Assembly (NCBI GenBank): GCA_028023455.1 | Contig: JAQFVV010013066.1 | Coordinates: 62,001-126,000 of the forward strand | Length of the DNA: 64,000 nucleotides | Origin: Epiperipatus broadwayi | Lineage: Eukaryota > Onychophora > Udeonychophora > Euonychophora > Peripatidae | Reading direction: 5' to 3' | Shown here: positions 46,941-59,220 of the stretch, one piece after another | Layout: the number at the start of each line of letters is the position of its first letter | Position numbering within the stretch: the stretch's first letter is position 1 | Program-made: the position numbers and the translations under genes | The notes under the pieces: generated by a model | What the model saw: only the letters and a program-made list of their open reading frames with translations | Database searches by the model: none | What the model was told of the DNA's origin: nothing

Positions 46941-49513
46941 TGAAACAGTAAGATTGGTATTCGAATCTTAAGTTTCACCTTTTTCTATTGTCTCACTCAC
47001 CGGTCTATCCTGACCAAATTTAAATTTTTTGGTTTCGAATTGTGTGTGTAGCAATATTAAAAATGTATAGATATATGTAGAATTCACCATAAACATGCAC
47101 ACATTTCGATCTCAAATTTAAGGCAATAAATAAAGATAAATAATATAATTTAGATTTCTTTTAGTTATAAAAATATATATATTTTTAACCATTTATTTTA
47201 AATTGTAAAATCCGTTATTTATTGCTTTGTTTAAATTTCATTTAATAATAATTTTAGAAATCAGATGTAATATTTAATTACAAGTAAAACTAATCGTATG
47301 TTTCCCTTTTGTCTTTGAAATTTTAAAAGCATCGGTCGGTGAGAGATAATAGATTAATTTAAAAAAAAATCCCCTAAAATCTAATTGCAAAAACTAAATG
47401 TAAAATCTAAACATAAACAATAGAACGGCAGTTTTCTCTAATTAGAATTAACAAAAATGCATTGATTATCCTCAGGGCAGATTAAGTGGAATCTAAAAAT
47501 ACACTAACAAAAATGTGAAAGATAAGATCTAAGAAGAGAGGCCATCTTAGACTTGCTAGAAACAGGCACTTTAACTTTAGCTCTGCTCTCGATCAGTTGA
47601 GAGTCTCCAAAATATTAAATAAATTGTTCCTGCCATGGTATGACCGAGTAAAAGCACCCAGACTATTCTCCACCCGGGAGATGGCCTATCGGATGCCAAA
47701 CCTTCCATTGCCCTTCATAAATTCAACCACGAAGATCTGCTGCCTAAAATAATGAGAAAGCTGCTGCTGCTGTTAAATTAAATGAACCACCTAAACACAG
47801 GAAAGAACTGCTAATCATGAACAATTTGCTACTAACCAATGGAATCGGAAAACTTCTCATAAAACAGGTACCTGTGTCCAAATTCTCTAGAGTACTCTAC
47901 TAATATGCTATAGCTCATTCTTCATACTACTTATATAACTTATAAAATGTAAAATTATCATTTGTAAAACTAAAATTTAATAATTAATTTATTGTGTAAA
48001 TTTCTCTAATAATCTAGCTTACCTCACTCTATCTTTCTTGGGTACGTATTTCTAAAATCTACATTTTATCATATAATTATCGCATGCTCATAATTTTCTA
48101 AGTTTAAATCTATGATCGCTTGAAACAGTGAATGCATGTCAAATTTTCATTAATATTTACTTTCATAAATAACTTAATTTTCATATAAATCGACACGCAT
48201 TCAATGCTTCATTTATTGTAATGCAGGGGTCTACTACTTTGCAAATGGCTGGCATATTAGTTGTAATAATCACCTAGTTTATATATGTTTTATATTTATT
48301 AAATCTTAATTAATAATTCCATAAAATTTGCATTTCTTTGAGAGTCGCCAACGTTCTTTATTAAATGTTGATAATGTAGGGCCGAGTTAGAAATATATTT
48401 AAGTCTTGACAGGATTGTCTGTACATTATACATGTGCTACATTTAGAGATGCGATGACCCATTACAAGCCGTGAATATTCCAGATTCTATAGGGTTGAAA
48501 TTAACCCCAGTCGTCCTACACAAGCGGACATAATAAATGCTCCCGTAGGGCTTGACGACCATCATGCAGCCAGCAGGCAATTTTGGCATGAACCGCTTGT
48601 CCCTGGTTATGCTTATGTGACACCTTACTTCTTTGGGCCGATGGCAAACGCCAGCCCATCATTCTTATAAACTCATTCATGGCTTTGCAGTTTCAATATA
48701 CTGCCATTCCATATCGCCTTTCTAGCGTACCACATGTTTTCTTTAACTAACTTTATTATTCTATGTATCACTCCATCCCTGCATTATCTTCATAATTCAC
48801 TATCAAATAAATGTTTGCCCTTAGTATAACTAAATATTTTTAATTAAATAAATATATGTCCACCGCTACTCTTATAAATCTTACTTTAGACTCTTGCATT
48901 GCAAAGGTATAAATCCCTAAAGGCATGCCTTAGAAATACTTGCTCAAGAATTTTAGGTAGCTAGATTATGTCATCAAATAAATGGTTTTCTTTTTGTAAA
49001 CGTTACAGTATCGGAAATACCGCTACTGAGGTCTTAAATATAAAATATGTCTAAAGAAATAAATGTATTCCTTTAATATAATAGTATTGGAAAATCCCGC
49101 TACTGAAACTTTAAATCTTAGCAAATATTATTAGTAAATAGTTTTATTATTAAAATGTTTCAATAAATAATTTTAAACTATACGTCTGCAGTTACGTTTT
49201 ATTTATTCGATACCCATTCTATATAATATTTCCTCGATTTTGTAAATATGAAATGTTTAATTAATATTAGTGTTATTATTGGCTAACTCGGAATGAAATC
49301 ATGAATCTCTTGCATACCCTGACCACCGTGCCTTAAGAAATATTTACTAATGTCACACCAGATGCGTTGTTTAGTAGATTGTATTGTGGAACCGATAAAC
49401 TATGTTCGAACTCAGTACTACGGGTGGCTTCGCTACCTCGATGGTGCTGCCATTCTGTGTGGTGGTCAAATTCTGCACTATGTTAACTAATCACCCGTTT
49501 TCTGACTGTTACA
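46941..49513 (+). repeat. 3' LTR
   Basis: 2,573 bp, direct repeat of 42110-44684 with the same ends. Retains more CpG dinucleotides at several positions where the 5' LTR has TG or CA, and the reverse at others. Confidence 0.95.
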
Positions 49514-49517
49514 GTAT
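49514..49517. repeat. 4-bp target site duplication of LTR element (right)
   Basis: GTAT, matching 42106-42109. Confidence 0.75.
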
Positions 49518-49810
49518 CAACTTTAACTTTGTCATGAAAAACTCTTGTCAGAAAACAAGTATGATTTTTTTTTGTCTTATTGAGAATTTAATTCAAGGAT
49601 ATATAATGTTATATGAGATAAATGTTTCTAATAATGCTTTACCATTTACTCTTACAACAAATGTGTCATCAAAATAGCAAAGCTAACTTTTAGATGGGTA
49701 TGGAGTAGACTTTATGGCTATTGTTTCAAGTTTTTGCATGTAAGTAATGCTAATTAGAGCAGGTAATGATGAGTTTATAACCATTCTATAATTTTTTGAA
49801 TTCTATGCTG
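49514..49810 (-). pseudogene. PLE reverse transcriptase fragment, upstream part
   Basis: On the minus strand 'GSSLPALISITYMQKLETIA' is cognate to the G-S-P-L-S-P...Y-M block. It is followed by 'IKSTPYPSKS' and motif C 'LCYFDDTFVVRVNGKALLET' at about 49690-49620, then 'IKFSI'. This is the RT of a PLE family different from the one at 29.6-34.4 kb (Y-F-D-D motif C). The LTR element inserted at its downstream edge and the coding resumes at 42109. Confidence 0.7.
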
Positions 49811-51797
49811 TATATAATGTTGTTTTTATATAGAATGTTCTATTATATTATCAATAACAGGAGATGATCTGATTTGTGACTGGCATCATTATTTAAATAT
49901 TTTTTTAGGTATTCTAATATAAATACTTTATACATTGCTTTCCTAGCATGAGAATATTATGGTACTGATTACTGTGTTTCTGTGTGAATAAAATGTTCAA
50001 TAAATTACCTGATAATAAAATAAATATTATTATACAAATATTAATTATATACTCAAAGCTACGACTTTGTTATGCTTTTTTTTGTATTTCATCTTTGTTA
50101 ACAAAACAATTTTGCATAACAGAAAATGCATAAAAAGTGTTAAGCAGAATGAATTCTTTTAAAACTCAAAATATAGAATTATATCATCTAAAAGGAATTT
50201 GAAATCAACATTCTGTTTTTGGGTATTTAACTAAAAATCTGTAATCAAAAAATTATGGTGCAAAAATACAATTTTTAAAATGTTTCAAGCAAATTTCTTT
50301 TTCTAGCTTCGACATTAAACCAGGTAGATTTGATTCCCCTAATTATAGATAATTTTTTATTATTACATTTAGAATAGTCCCTGACTGCTTTTCTGGTGCA
50401 TAAATAAAATCTACCAGTTCATGATTTATGTAAATATGAAAAAATACAAACTACAAACCAAAAAGCTAAGTACTTCCAGATTTTGGCCATATTTAAAGAA
50501 CTAAAGATGTCTATAAAACAATTTTTGAATCCATTTCTATTTGAATGTCCTTCCTAATTTTCTATGATATTTTAAGTATTAAACTATTAAAAAACCTACA
50601 TGGTCAGATAAATAATTACTATCTCACTAAAAATTGATTTTTATCAAACACAATTATATATGTCCTCCTAATATTATAAGGGAATTCTAGTCCAAACTGA
50701 ATAATAAAAAAGATTAAAAAATCTATATCAAGTATTGTGTACTAAAATCTTATATTAAAAATTATATTTGGCAAGTATTTGGTTAGCAATGTTTTATAGT
50801 CAGCATATTACTTATGTTAATTCTGATTTTATATCATTTTAAATAATTATATATAACATTTATTGTACATTATAAATATAAACTTTTAGACTAATATCTA
50901 TTGATCCTATGCTAATTTTATTATCTATTCTTTATGTTCATGATTTTATATGTCCTAAATATTCAATAAAAGAATGTTTAATATACAAATGACATTTGTT
51001 TTTTCATTCATATGTACGTGCAGTACCTGTCATTATATTTTCTAGTCATCATTATTTGTGAAAATAAACTTTTTTTGATTTAACCCATTTATTTATTTAT
51101 CAAACAATTAAATTGTTTTTATCCATGTACATTATACATAATTTTATAATGTTTGCTTTTTACTGAGTGATATTTTCTCAAAATTTTAAATATACATTGT
51201 CAAGCATATTGAAAAACATATTCAAATAAAATTATTGTTGATTATGTTGATGAGAAAAATAATATTATTCGTAAATTAATCAATAAAACAAATTTTAAAT
51301 CAAACTTTTCTATTAAATAAAAAAAATTATAAGATATTTTAAAAATGATTGTCAGCAGAAAATGTTGAATATTATTTTATGTCGATTTTTTCATATTTTT
51401 ATTTATTTGTGATACAAAAAAAATGCAGGCAATCTTTTATATAGTTTCAATCTGACAATACAATTTCAAAATCTAAATATTTAACATTTTAATTAATTTT
51501 TTTAAACATGTCAAAATAAATAAAACCATGTATTGTATGGATCACATTTTGCAATATTTATATATTCAATATTTGTCTACATATTGATTATATTAACATA
51601 AATAAAACTTAAATCAATTCAAGTTTATTCAAATTCTGTTCATACATCAGAATTGAAAGTAAAATTTCAGTAAGGAATTCATTAAAAATTTCAAATTGAT
51701 TATTCTGTAACAGCCTTAAAGAAATGTTTATATTACTAAAATTCTCACATCATTCCTTCATAATGGTATATGAAATATAAAAAAGTACATTTAATAC
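49811..51797. other. AT-rich intronic stretch
   Basis: No coding features recognised. It leads to the donor side of the exon at 51798-51899 on the minus strand. Confidence 0.5.
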
Positions 51798-51899
51798 CTG
51801 TTAAAGAAGTTGCAATGTTCATTACTGGCTCCATTTCTTTTGTTATCATTTTCACCAATTCAATTTCTATAGCAGTTATTGCTGTTTGAGTATTAGACC
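51798..51899 (-). CDS. Short internal exon of the minus-strand host gene (34 codons)
   Basis: 102 nt open on the minus strand, with acceptor CATTTTTTTACAG before 51899 and donor AACAG/GTATTA after 51798. It begins and ends in phase 1. It encodes 'SNTQTAITAIEIELVKMITK' and then 'EMEPVMNIATSLT', an amphipathic helix with coiled-coil spacing, in keeping with the downstream exon. Joined to 15024 the boundary codon becomes Glu; joined to 63807 it becomes Gly. Both joins preserve frame. The intron to the next exon would be about 36.8 kb. Confidence 0.6.
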
Positions 51900-54432
51900 C
51901 TGTAAAAAAATGTTTTCGTTGTATGTACATTTCCAAAATGGTTTTATAATTAATTAATTCTAAGGAATAAAATAAATAAAAGGAAAAAATATAAAACAAA
52001 TTATATAATATATAATACAAATACATGTATGAACATTTACAAAAAGTCAATTGATTTAATGAATGATTTGGTAATGGATAAAGAATGGAAAGTAATATAA
52101 AGGGAAATATATAAATAAATTGATAGAAGTAATGAATTATAGGAAATGTCAGTAGATGTTGCTATGTACATAATATACGTGTTAGTATTAGTAGGAGATA
52201 TTATATTGAAAAGGGTAAAAATTTTGAATTACCAAAAAAGGTTTATATGTATATATAATTATTATGTTGATGTATTTTTAAGTTGTTATTATAATATAAT
52301 AAAGATTTACATACCTTATTATTTTATAATTAAATAATTTTAGATATGAACAGAATAAAAAGAATGAAATACTATATTTTATCAGACATATAAATTAATG
52401 ATATCTACAAGTATAAAGTGAAAAACTATTATTAACTGAAATGTTCACTAGATTTACTATTAATGCTATAGCCATTAATATTATAATTTTTCACATAATA
52501 AGTGAACATTGATACAAATCTCATTTACTAGAATTATCCACTATTGTGAGTATACTAGGCTGAATTTGTAATTATTGAAATATCATAATCTCTCATCTGA
52601 GACATTGGATGGGATTTTCCTCAGGTAGAAAAACAATATATGTGTGTTAGTGTTGGATTTTTTATATATTTAGAATAATGATAGATTTTTAGAACTGGAA
52701 AATGAAGACATAATGCTAAAAACATATCAGTCACAGACTAGACTTCCACTCAATAATAAAAATTTATTTAATTACTGAAAATATAAATCACTATCAGATA
52801 AAAATAATAATAATAAAATGTAGAAAAGATTATTCAATACTAAATTAAACAAAATTGTAATTTATGAAATTAGACATTTACAAAACTGTTTATATAGTGC
52901 CAATATCATCAATAGAAGAAAACAAATATGCTGACTTCAACATCGAGAAAAAGTTATAAATACAAAATAATGTGTAAGACTTTAAATGATTACACATGCA
53001 AATCCTTAAACAACTTTATTACATGCATATTGTTCAACCAAAGTTGTCTGTTTATTTGTTATTTCTATGGTCTATTTTAATTTTTCAGGAATATTGTTTT
53101 CTAAAAGTCTTCAAAATCTTTTTAAAGTATAGCTGTTTTTTTGTGTTTTACTCCCAACCAAATCTTGTGATCAAAGTCAATTATTATTGTATTTTTTAAG
53201 TGACAAATATAATTTTTATGAAATTAATGTAGACTGCCTTTTTGAACAACAAATCCCATGATGATTAAATTAATCATAAAATATACTTAGAGAGTATGTG
53301 ATTATTAACTGATTTTAAATAATCAATCCAATTAAATTAATTTTATAATAAAAATCTTTATACTCACTATATTACACTGGAGAAGTTTGTTGATAATCTT
53401 ATGATTTACCCATAATTTTTAGAATTTAAGCACATTTTAAATGAAATTTGTAACTATGTTATGCAACAATAAAATCAAGGTTAAGGAATAAAACTCACTA
53501 GGTTTATAGTGTAAAACTACAATATCATAGTAATAAAACATTTTATATGGATATACAGAAAATTTTTGATCAACCAAATGTTTTAACCTGTCATGGAAAA
53601 TATTAGTGAGCAAATTAAAAATAATAAAAATATATAAATGCTACAGATAAAAAAAGATTACATTTTATTACACAAAAGAAAATCTGTATATTGAATACTT
53701 CATTTTATTGAAATTCAAGGTGAAATAGCAACATGGAGAATAGAGTTATGTGTACGGCCTAACAAAATGTATTTCAAGTCATAAAAATGATCATTGATTA
53801 TTGAATTGTATTATACATCATAATGAATGTCAACAAAAACAAATCTATATCTTTAATAAACACAATATCATCTTATTATATTATCAAATGAAAAAGATAG
53901 TTTACAAATGAATAAGTTCAATATATAACAATAATATATGAAAATAAGTTTATAATAAATTAGAAAGCTACAAAAATATTGCATTTTTAATATAATTTTT
54001 TTAAAAATAAAAAAAGCCTAAAGTAAAACAGTATATTAATTTTATAACTAATATAAATAAACAATGATTGGAATATTGTGATTATGATGCTAAAAAAATA
54101 AAAGTATTAAAAATTACACATCTCTTAGTTTTACATGTGCAAAGTCTTTACAGCTTATGTACAAAATATTTGGATTCATTCTGTAAAAAAAACATAGTTG
54201 ATTTAAATGTGATTATAGCATAGATCACAAAGAAATATTAAAAGCAATTACACATAGACTCAATAAAATTGAATTGCCATTTTACTTAGATTTTTAAATT
54301 AATAAATTTTATATAATTAGATAATCCATTCAATTATCAATGATTTTAAACTCCAGAAAAATGACCCAAAATAATATCAAATTGTACATATTTATCAAAA
54401 TAAAATATGTAATTAAACTATATGATAACAAT
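51900..54432. other. AT-rich intronic stretch
   Basis: No gene or clear transposon was recognised. Isolated frames (52146-52337, 52996-53199) lack motifs and splice context. Confidence 0.5.
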
Positions 54433-54572
54433 AAAACAGGCAAAACTCTCCATATAGTAGTGCCATTCAGCACAAGCCAGAATAATCAATGGATCCCAGA
54501 AGGTTTGTTCATGCATTGATTACTCTGGCTTGCACTGACTGGCACTACTGTATGGAGAGTTTTGCCTGTTTT
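54433..54572. mobile_element. Palindromic MITE-like element (arms about 60 bp)
   Basis: AAAACAGGCAAAACTCTCCA at the left pairs with TGGAGAGTTTTGCCTGTTTT at the right. The arms (about 54433-54492 and 54513-54572) have few mismatches and a spacer of about 20 bp. The terminal motif is shared with the foldback elements at 26.1 and 34.7 kb, so it looks like a minimal, ends-only member of that family. Confidence 0.85.
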
Positions 54573-54604
54573 AATAACAATTATGGGCAAACATAAGATT
54601 TGGT

Positions 54605-54715
54605 GATCATTAAAACAGGAAAAATTCTCTATATGTACTGCCACTCAGTGTAAGCCAGACTAAATAGTGTTCATGTGATGTATATTGGCTTAAAATTGTG
54701 ATCATGTGATATATG
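54605..54715. repeat. Partial copy of the same MITE family
   Basis: AAAACAGGAAAAATTCTCTA near 54614, followed by GCCACTCAGTGTAAGCCAGA, repeats one arm of the neighbouring palindrome. It ends with GTGATGTATATTGGCTTAAA, the complement of the AAGCCAATAAACATCAC block of copy A at 26.5 kb. Confidence 0.65.
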
Positions 54716-55496
54716 ATAGCATTGAATTAAATATTAACAAAAATTATGGCAGAATGATTCATCTCAGGATTTTAGAAGTTTTTAGAAATATTTTATTATG
54801 GTTAATTTACTTATATATTGTTATATCATGTTATGATTTAATTTGTAACAATAATTAGGGATACCCCACTACACATTTGCCTATACATATAAGTTTATGT
54901 CAAAATTACAGAGTAATTGATTCTTTTTAAAAAAGACATTATGTTGTGTTTGGAAAGATGAGTATTCCTCAAAAGTATTTATTATTTTATTAGTAACAAG
55001 TAAATGATAAAAGAATAAAATGAAAATTATATATCATCAATTAATTTGATTTTATAAATAGTGCTTCATCCATTCGAAAAATATTACAAAACATATTGGA
55101 TGGAATTAACAATGTACTATTATTTACAAATACTAAAAATATGGAAGACATGGTTAAGGCTTTTCAAGAAATCAAATAAAGGTACTTTAGTACTTTTCTT
55201 GCTATGACGTATTACCACAAAGATGTACTACTCAAATCTTCCGATCGTTAAGATAATGTCTCCTAGTGATTTCCTGACAATGTTAATCGATAAAATGTAT
55301 TCAGAAATCACGTGGAATGTTATGTTAAAGATCGAAAGATTAGAGTAGTAAGTCTTCATGGCAATACATCATACCAATAAAAAGCAATAAAGCAGCAAGC
55401 CATCTGGTAGAAATCGGATGCCATGTTTGTTGTTTCTGCAAAAAAAAATATTATTATAATAAAATGTAATAACATCGGTAGTCATAGCAATAATAC

Positions 55497-55985
55497 TAAA
55501 AAGTACATCTAATAGCAAGAATAATACTAAAGAGGCTAATGGGTAAAATAGCAATAATAATACTAAAGAGGACATCTAATAGCAAGAATAATATGAAAGA
55601 GGTCAACCAGTAAAAATAGCAATAACAAGAATAATATGAAAGAGGACATCTAATAGCAAGAATAATACGAAAGAGGACATCTAATAGCAAGAATAATATG
55701 AAAGAGGACATCTAATAGCAAGAATAATATGAAAGAGGACATCTAATAGCAAGAATAATATGAAAGAGGACATCTAGTAGCAAGAATAATATGAAAGAGG
55801 ACATCTAATAGCAAGAATAATACGAAAGAGGACATCTAATAGCAAGAATTATACAAAAGAGGACATCTAATAGCAAGAATAATACTAAAAAGGTCAACCA
55901 GTAAAAATAGCAATAATAATACCAAAGAAAACATCTAAATCAAGAATAATACAAAAGAGGGCATCTAGTAGATGACATCTAAGAG
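55497..55985. repeat. Minisatellite, 31-bp unit, about a dozen copies
   Basis: Tandem units of the type AGCAAGAATAATATGAAAGA + GGACATCTAAT run through this block, with variant units (GGTCAACCAGTAAAAAT) at both ends. The unit gives open frames on the minus strand that are not genes. Confidence 0.95.
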
Positions 55986-55989
55986 CAAG

Positions 55990-56890
55990 CAATATATATA
56001 TATGACATTAACTTAAAAAATGATTTAAAGCAAAACTGCAAAAATTAGCACACAAAAAAAATGTCTAAAAGACCAAAAAATGTTAAATAGGTACTGTCAA
56101 ATATATATATAAGACATTCACTTAAAAATTGATTTAAAGCAAAACTGCAAAAATTAGCACACAAAAAAAATAATTTGTCTAAAAGACCAAAAAATGGTAA
56201 ATAGGTACTGTCAAATATATATATAAGACATTCACTTAAAAATTGATTTAAAGCAAAACTGCAAAAATTAGCACAAAAAAAATAATTTGTCTAAAAGACC
56301 AAAAAATGTTAAATAGGTACTGTCAAATATATATATATATAAGACATTCACTTAAAAATTGATTTAAAGCAAAACTGCAAAAATTAGCACAAAAAAAATG
56401 TCTAAAATACCAAAAAATGTTAAATTGGTACTGTTAAAAATATATATATAACATATTCACTTAAAAATTGATTTAAAGCAAAACTGCAAACATTAGCACA
56501 CAAAAAATAGTTTGTCTAAAAGACCAAAAAATGTTAAATAGGTACTGTCAAAAATATATATATATAAGACATTCACTTAAAAATTGATTTAAAGCAAAAC
56601 TGCAAAAATTAGCACACACACAAAAAAATTTGTATAAAAGACTAAAACTTGTTAAATAGGTACTGTCAAATATATATATAATAAGACATCCACTTAAAAA
56701 TTGATTTAAAGCAAAACTGCAAAAATTAGCAAAAAAAAATTCTCTAAAAGACCAAAAAATGTTAAAATAGGTACTGTCAAAAATATATATATAAGATATT
56801 CACTTAAAAATTGATTTAAAGCAAAAATTAGCACAAAAAAAAAGAATTCTCTAAAAAACCAAAAAATGTTAAATAGGTACTGTCAAATAT
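55990..56890. repeat. Satellite array, eight units of 106-118 bp
   Basis: Each unit contains ACTTAAAAATTGATTTAAAG, CAAAACTGCAAAAATTAGCA, an A-run, CTAAAAGACCAAAAAATGTT and AAATAGGTACTGTCAA, separated by TA runs. Successive unit ends fall at 56100, 56214, 56326, 56437, 56551, 56669, 56780 and 56886. Copy-to-copy differences are mostly in the A and TA runs. Confidence 0.95.
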
Positions 56891-56924
56891 ATATGCTTTC
56901 GCTTAGCTTGTCGTTCCTCAGCAA

Positions 56925-57355
56925 AAAATAATTAATTACACACGTCAAAAAAGTACATAAATTAATAGTAATTTACTAAAATTATTATAAATTCAAATTG
57001 ACAAAAAATTTATAAAAATTTTTTATAATTTTAAAATTAAAGACAAAAAAAACACTTTTTCCGATATAGTGTGAATCTATTATACAGCGGAAATGGTGGA
57101 CGTAAAAAAAAAAGCCATCTCGGCGCCATGTTGTAGTTACTTGGAAAAAGCAAAATAATTACATGCGCCAAAATAAAAATACATAAATTAATAGTAATTT
57201 ACTAAAAATATTATAAATTCAAATTGAATACAAAATAATTGCAAAAAAAATTATAGAAAATATTTGTAATTTTAAAATTAGAGACAATAAAAAACACTTT
57301 TCTCGATATAGTGCGAATCTGCCATACCGTGAAAATGGCGGACATAAAACGTCCT
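56925..57355. repeat. Tandem duplication, unit about 226 bp
   Basis: Two diverged copies share TACATAAATTAATAGTAATT (56954 and 57180), ATTATAAATTCAAATTGA and CGATATAGTG.GAATCT..., each ending in a less AT-rich GAAAATGGCGGAC-like block. They immediately follow the satellite array. Confidence 0.85.
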
Positions 57356-58034
57356 AATTAAATTGTATTACATAAAATTATGAAATTAAAAGTTGTAGTC
57401 TTTTTTTAATGAAAATAAGGATAATTTATAATTAAAAAAATGAAAAGAAGACGACCCAAAAGAAGCAAAATAAAAAATAACCGAAAAGGTAGTACATAAA
57501 ATTATGAAATTTACAAATTAAAAAATAACCTGTAATGGCGATATATGTCTTAAAAGCTACTATATTTAATTATTAAGAAACAAAATGAAAATTACTTACA
57601 AATAACGACGGTGGAAATTACTATAATATCAACCAATCGACAGTTAAAAATTCACTCTATTTAGTAATATGTCCATATTAGATATGAAAATATGATCTAA
57701 AAAATCACTGTGATTACATTGATATCAAAACTGCAAAAGACAGAGAAATGACAAAATTTCCCATAGGTCTCTCAGCTTTTTAAATCTCACGAGACACCTC
57801 AATCAAAAAATTAGTATTCCCAAGGATTAGTCTTGCCAGTGACTTTGTTGCCACGACATTGTTTATCTAATCTTCGATGAAATCTTACTGGCAAAAAAAC
57901 ATGCTAAGTGTAAAATGTCATAGCTCATAAAATCCGAAACTACCAAAATAAATAATAAGATATATATATAAAACTCTTTACAGGTGTAAATGTTTTGATA
58001 TAATTATTATTATAAAGTTAAATATAATAAATGA
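57356..58034. other. AT-rich stretch without recognised gene
   Basis: Nothing supported beyond a mixed-composition patch near 57750-57910. Confidence 0.45.
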
Positions 58035-58380
58035 AATTATATTAGAAAATTAAACTTGAATGGACAGCCTTTCATAAAAATAAGTTATTAAAAGACAGCT
58101 ATTAGTAATTGTGTTTTACTGATGCTTATATATGGAATAAAACTTAGACAAAACATTTCATTGAAATAGAAACAAAAACATATGAGGCACTAAGACAAAT
58201 AAAAATGTAAACATTAAAAAAAATTAATAGAATTGATATTATATCAGAAAATTAAACTTGAATGGACTGCCTTTTGTAAAAATAAGTTATTAAACGAAAG
58301 CTATTAGTAATTAATAGAAACAAGAACATATGAGGAACTAAGACAAATAAAAATATAAACATTAAAAAAAAATTAATGTA
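58035..58380. repeat. Tandem duplication, unit about 200 bp
   Basis: GAAAATTAAACTTGAATGGA occurs at 58045 and 58247, each followed by AAAATAAGTTATTAAA and later by AAACATTAAAAAAA-like sequence. It could be decayed coding sequence of the PLE that follows, but no motif was recognised. Confidence 0.7.
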
Positions 58381-58759
58381 ATTGATATGGACATGTTTTA
58401 ATGAGATAACAAATAAAGTAGACAAAATATCTTTTAGACTAAATTAAAAAAAAATTAAAATCCCTGAAAAAAATGCTATACAATATGATTATCCAAACTA
58501 ATGACACATGCCAATTAGATGTGGTATAATTATAAATCAGAAACTGCATTAATCTTTGAATTTATTTCAAAATAGGTTTTTAAAAGATTAGTATGATAAA
58601 ATCATGCAAAGAAGACACTGTTTATATGTGTAAAATAAAATGTTATGCTAGTACAATTTTTAAGAATAAATAAATATTCCATATTTTAAAACATAATAAA
58701 AAAAATAATAAAGAAGAGAAACAATGGGAAAGATGTAAATAATTTTATATATAATAGTT

Positions 58760-59220
58760 ACAATGTTTCTAGAGATACTTTTATGAAGATTAAAAAGATT
58801 ATAAAAAGTATAAATAATAAATACAAAGGGGAAAGTAGGTTAATTATTAAACCAGTATATAAAAAGAAATTGAATTTAGGAAATTTAATCAATGATACAA
58901 AAAATATAAAAACTGACAAAATGAATGGAATATATTTAATTGAATGTTTAAATTGTAAGAGGGAGGGGGGTAAGGTTTCATATATTGGTACAACTAAGAA
59001 TAAATTAAAAATTAGATTTAGACAACATTTGTATGACAAAAATTCAAATATTTACATTCATTGTAAAGGTTTAGGTCATAAAGAATTTAGTATTAAAATG
59101 TTAGAAAGGGTTAAAAATTACAGGGCAAGGATGGTTAAAGAATTTTTTATATAAAAAAATATAATCCTACTGTAAATAGAATTAATGGAGTAGATAAGGA
59201 ATTAAAATTACTGTATAATT
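58760..59220 (+). pseudogene. PLE C-terminal part with GIY-YIG endonuclease
   Basis: A 123-codon frame (58783-59154) encodes a Lys-rich lead ('MKIKKIIKSINNKYKGESRL') and 'NGIYLIECLNCKREGGKVSY' with I-G following. It therefore has an intact G-I-Y and Y-I-G with a C-x2-C between them, then 'KLKIRFRQH' and 'EFSIKMLERVKNYRARMVKE'. After one frameshift near 59150 the end 'YNPTVNRINGVDKELKLLYN' is readable to a stop near 59220. This is the C-terminus of a PLE protein. The RT upstream is not recognisable. The domain is the best preserved GIY-YIG in the window. Confidence 0.85.

Larger units (their letters stand above)
42110..49513 (+). mobile_element. Non-autonomous Ty3/gypsy-type LTR retrotransposon
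   Basis: Two LTRs of 2,575 and 2,573 bp flank an internal region of only 2.26 kb. That region holds a primer-binding-site-like sequence, gag, a short remnant and a polypurine stretch. Protease, RT, RNase H and integrase are absent, so the copy is a deletion derivative that would need proteins from a relative. LTR ends are TG...CA and the element has a 4-bp GTAT duplication. The LTRs are close to identical apart from CpG-related changes, so insertion was fairly recent. A solo LTR of the family lies at 21466-23976. Confidence 0.9.

Noticed and set aside
55369-55711. Leu/Phe-rich minus-strand frames resembling membrane proteins
   Set aside because: They are translations of the 31-bp minisatellite.
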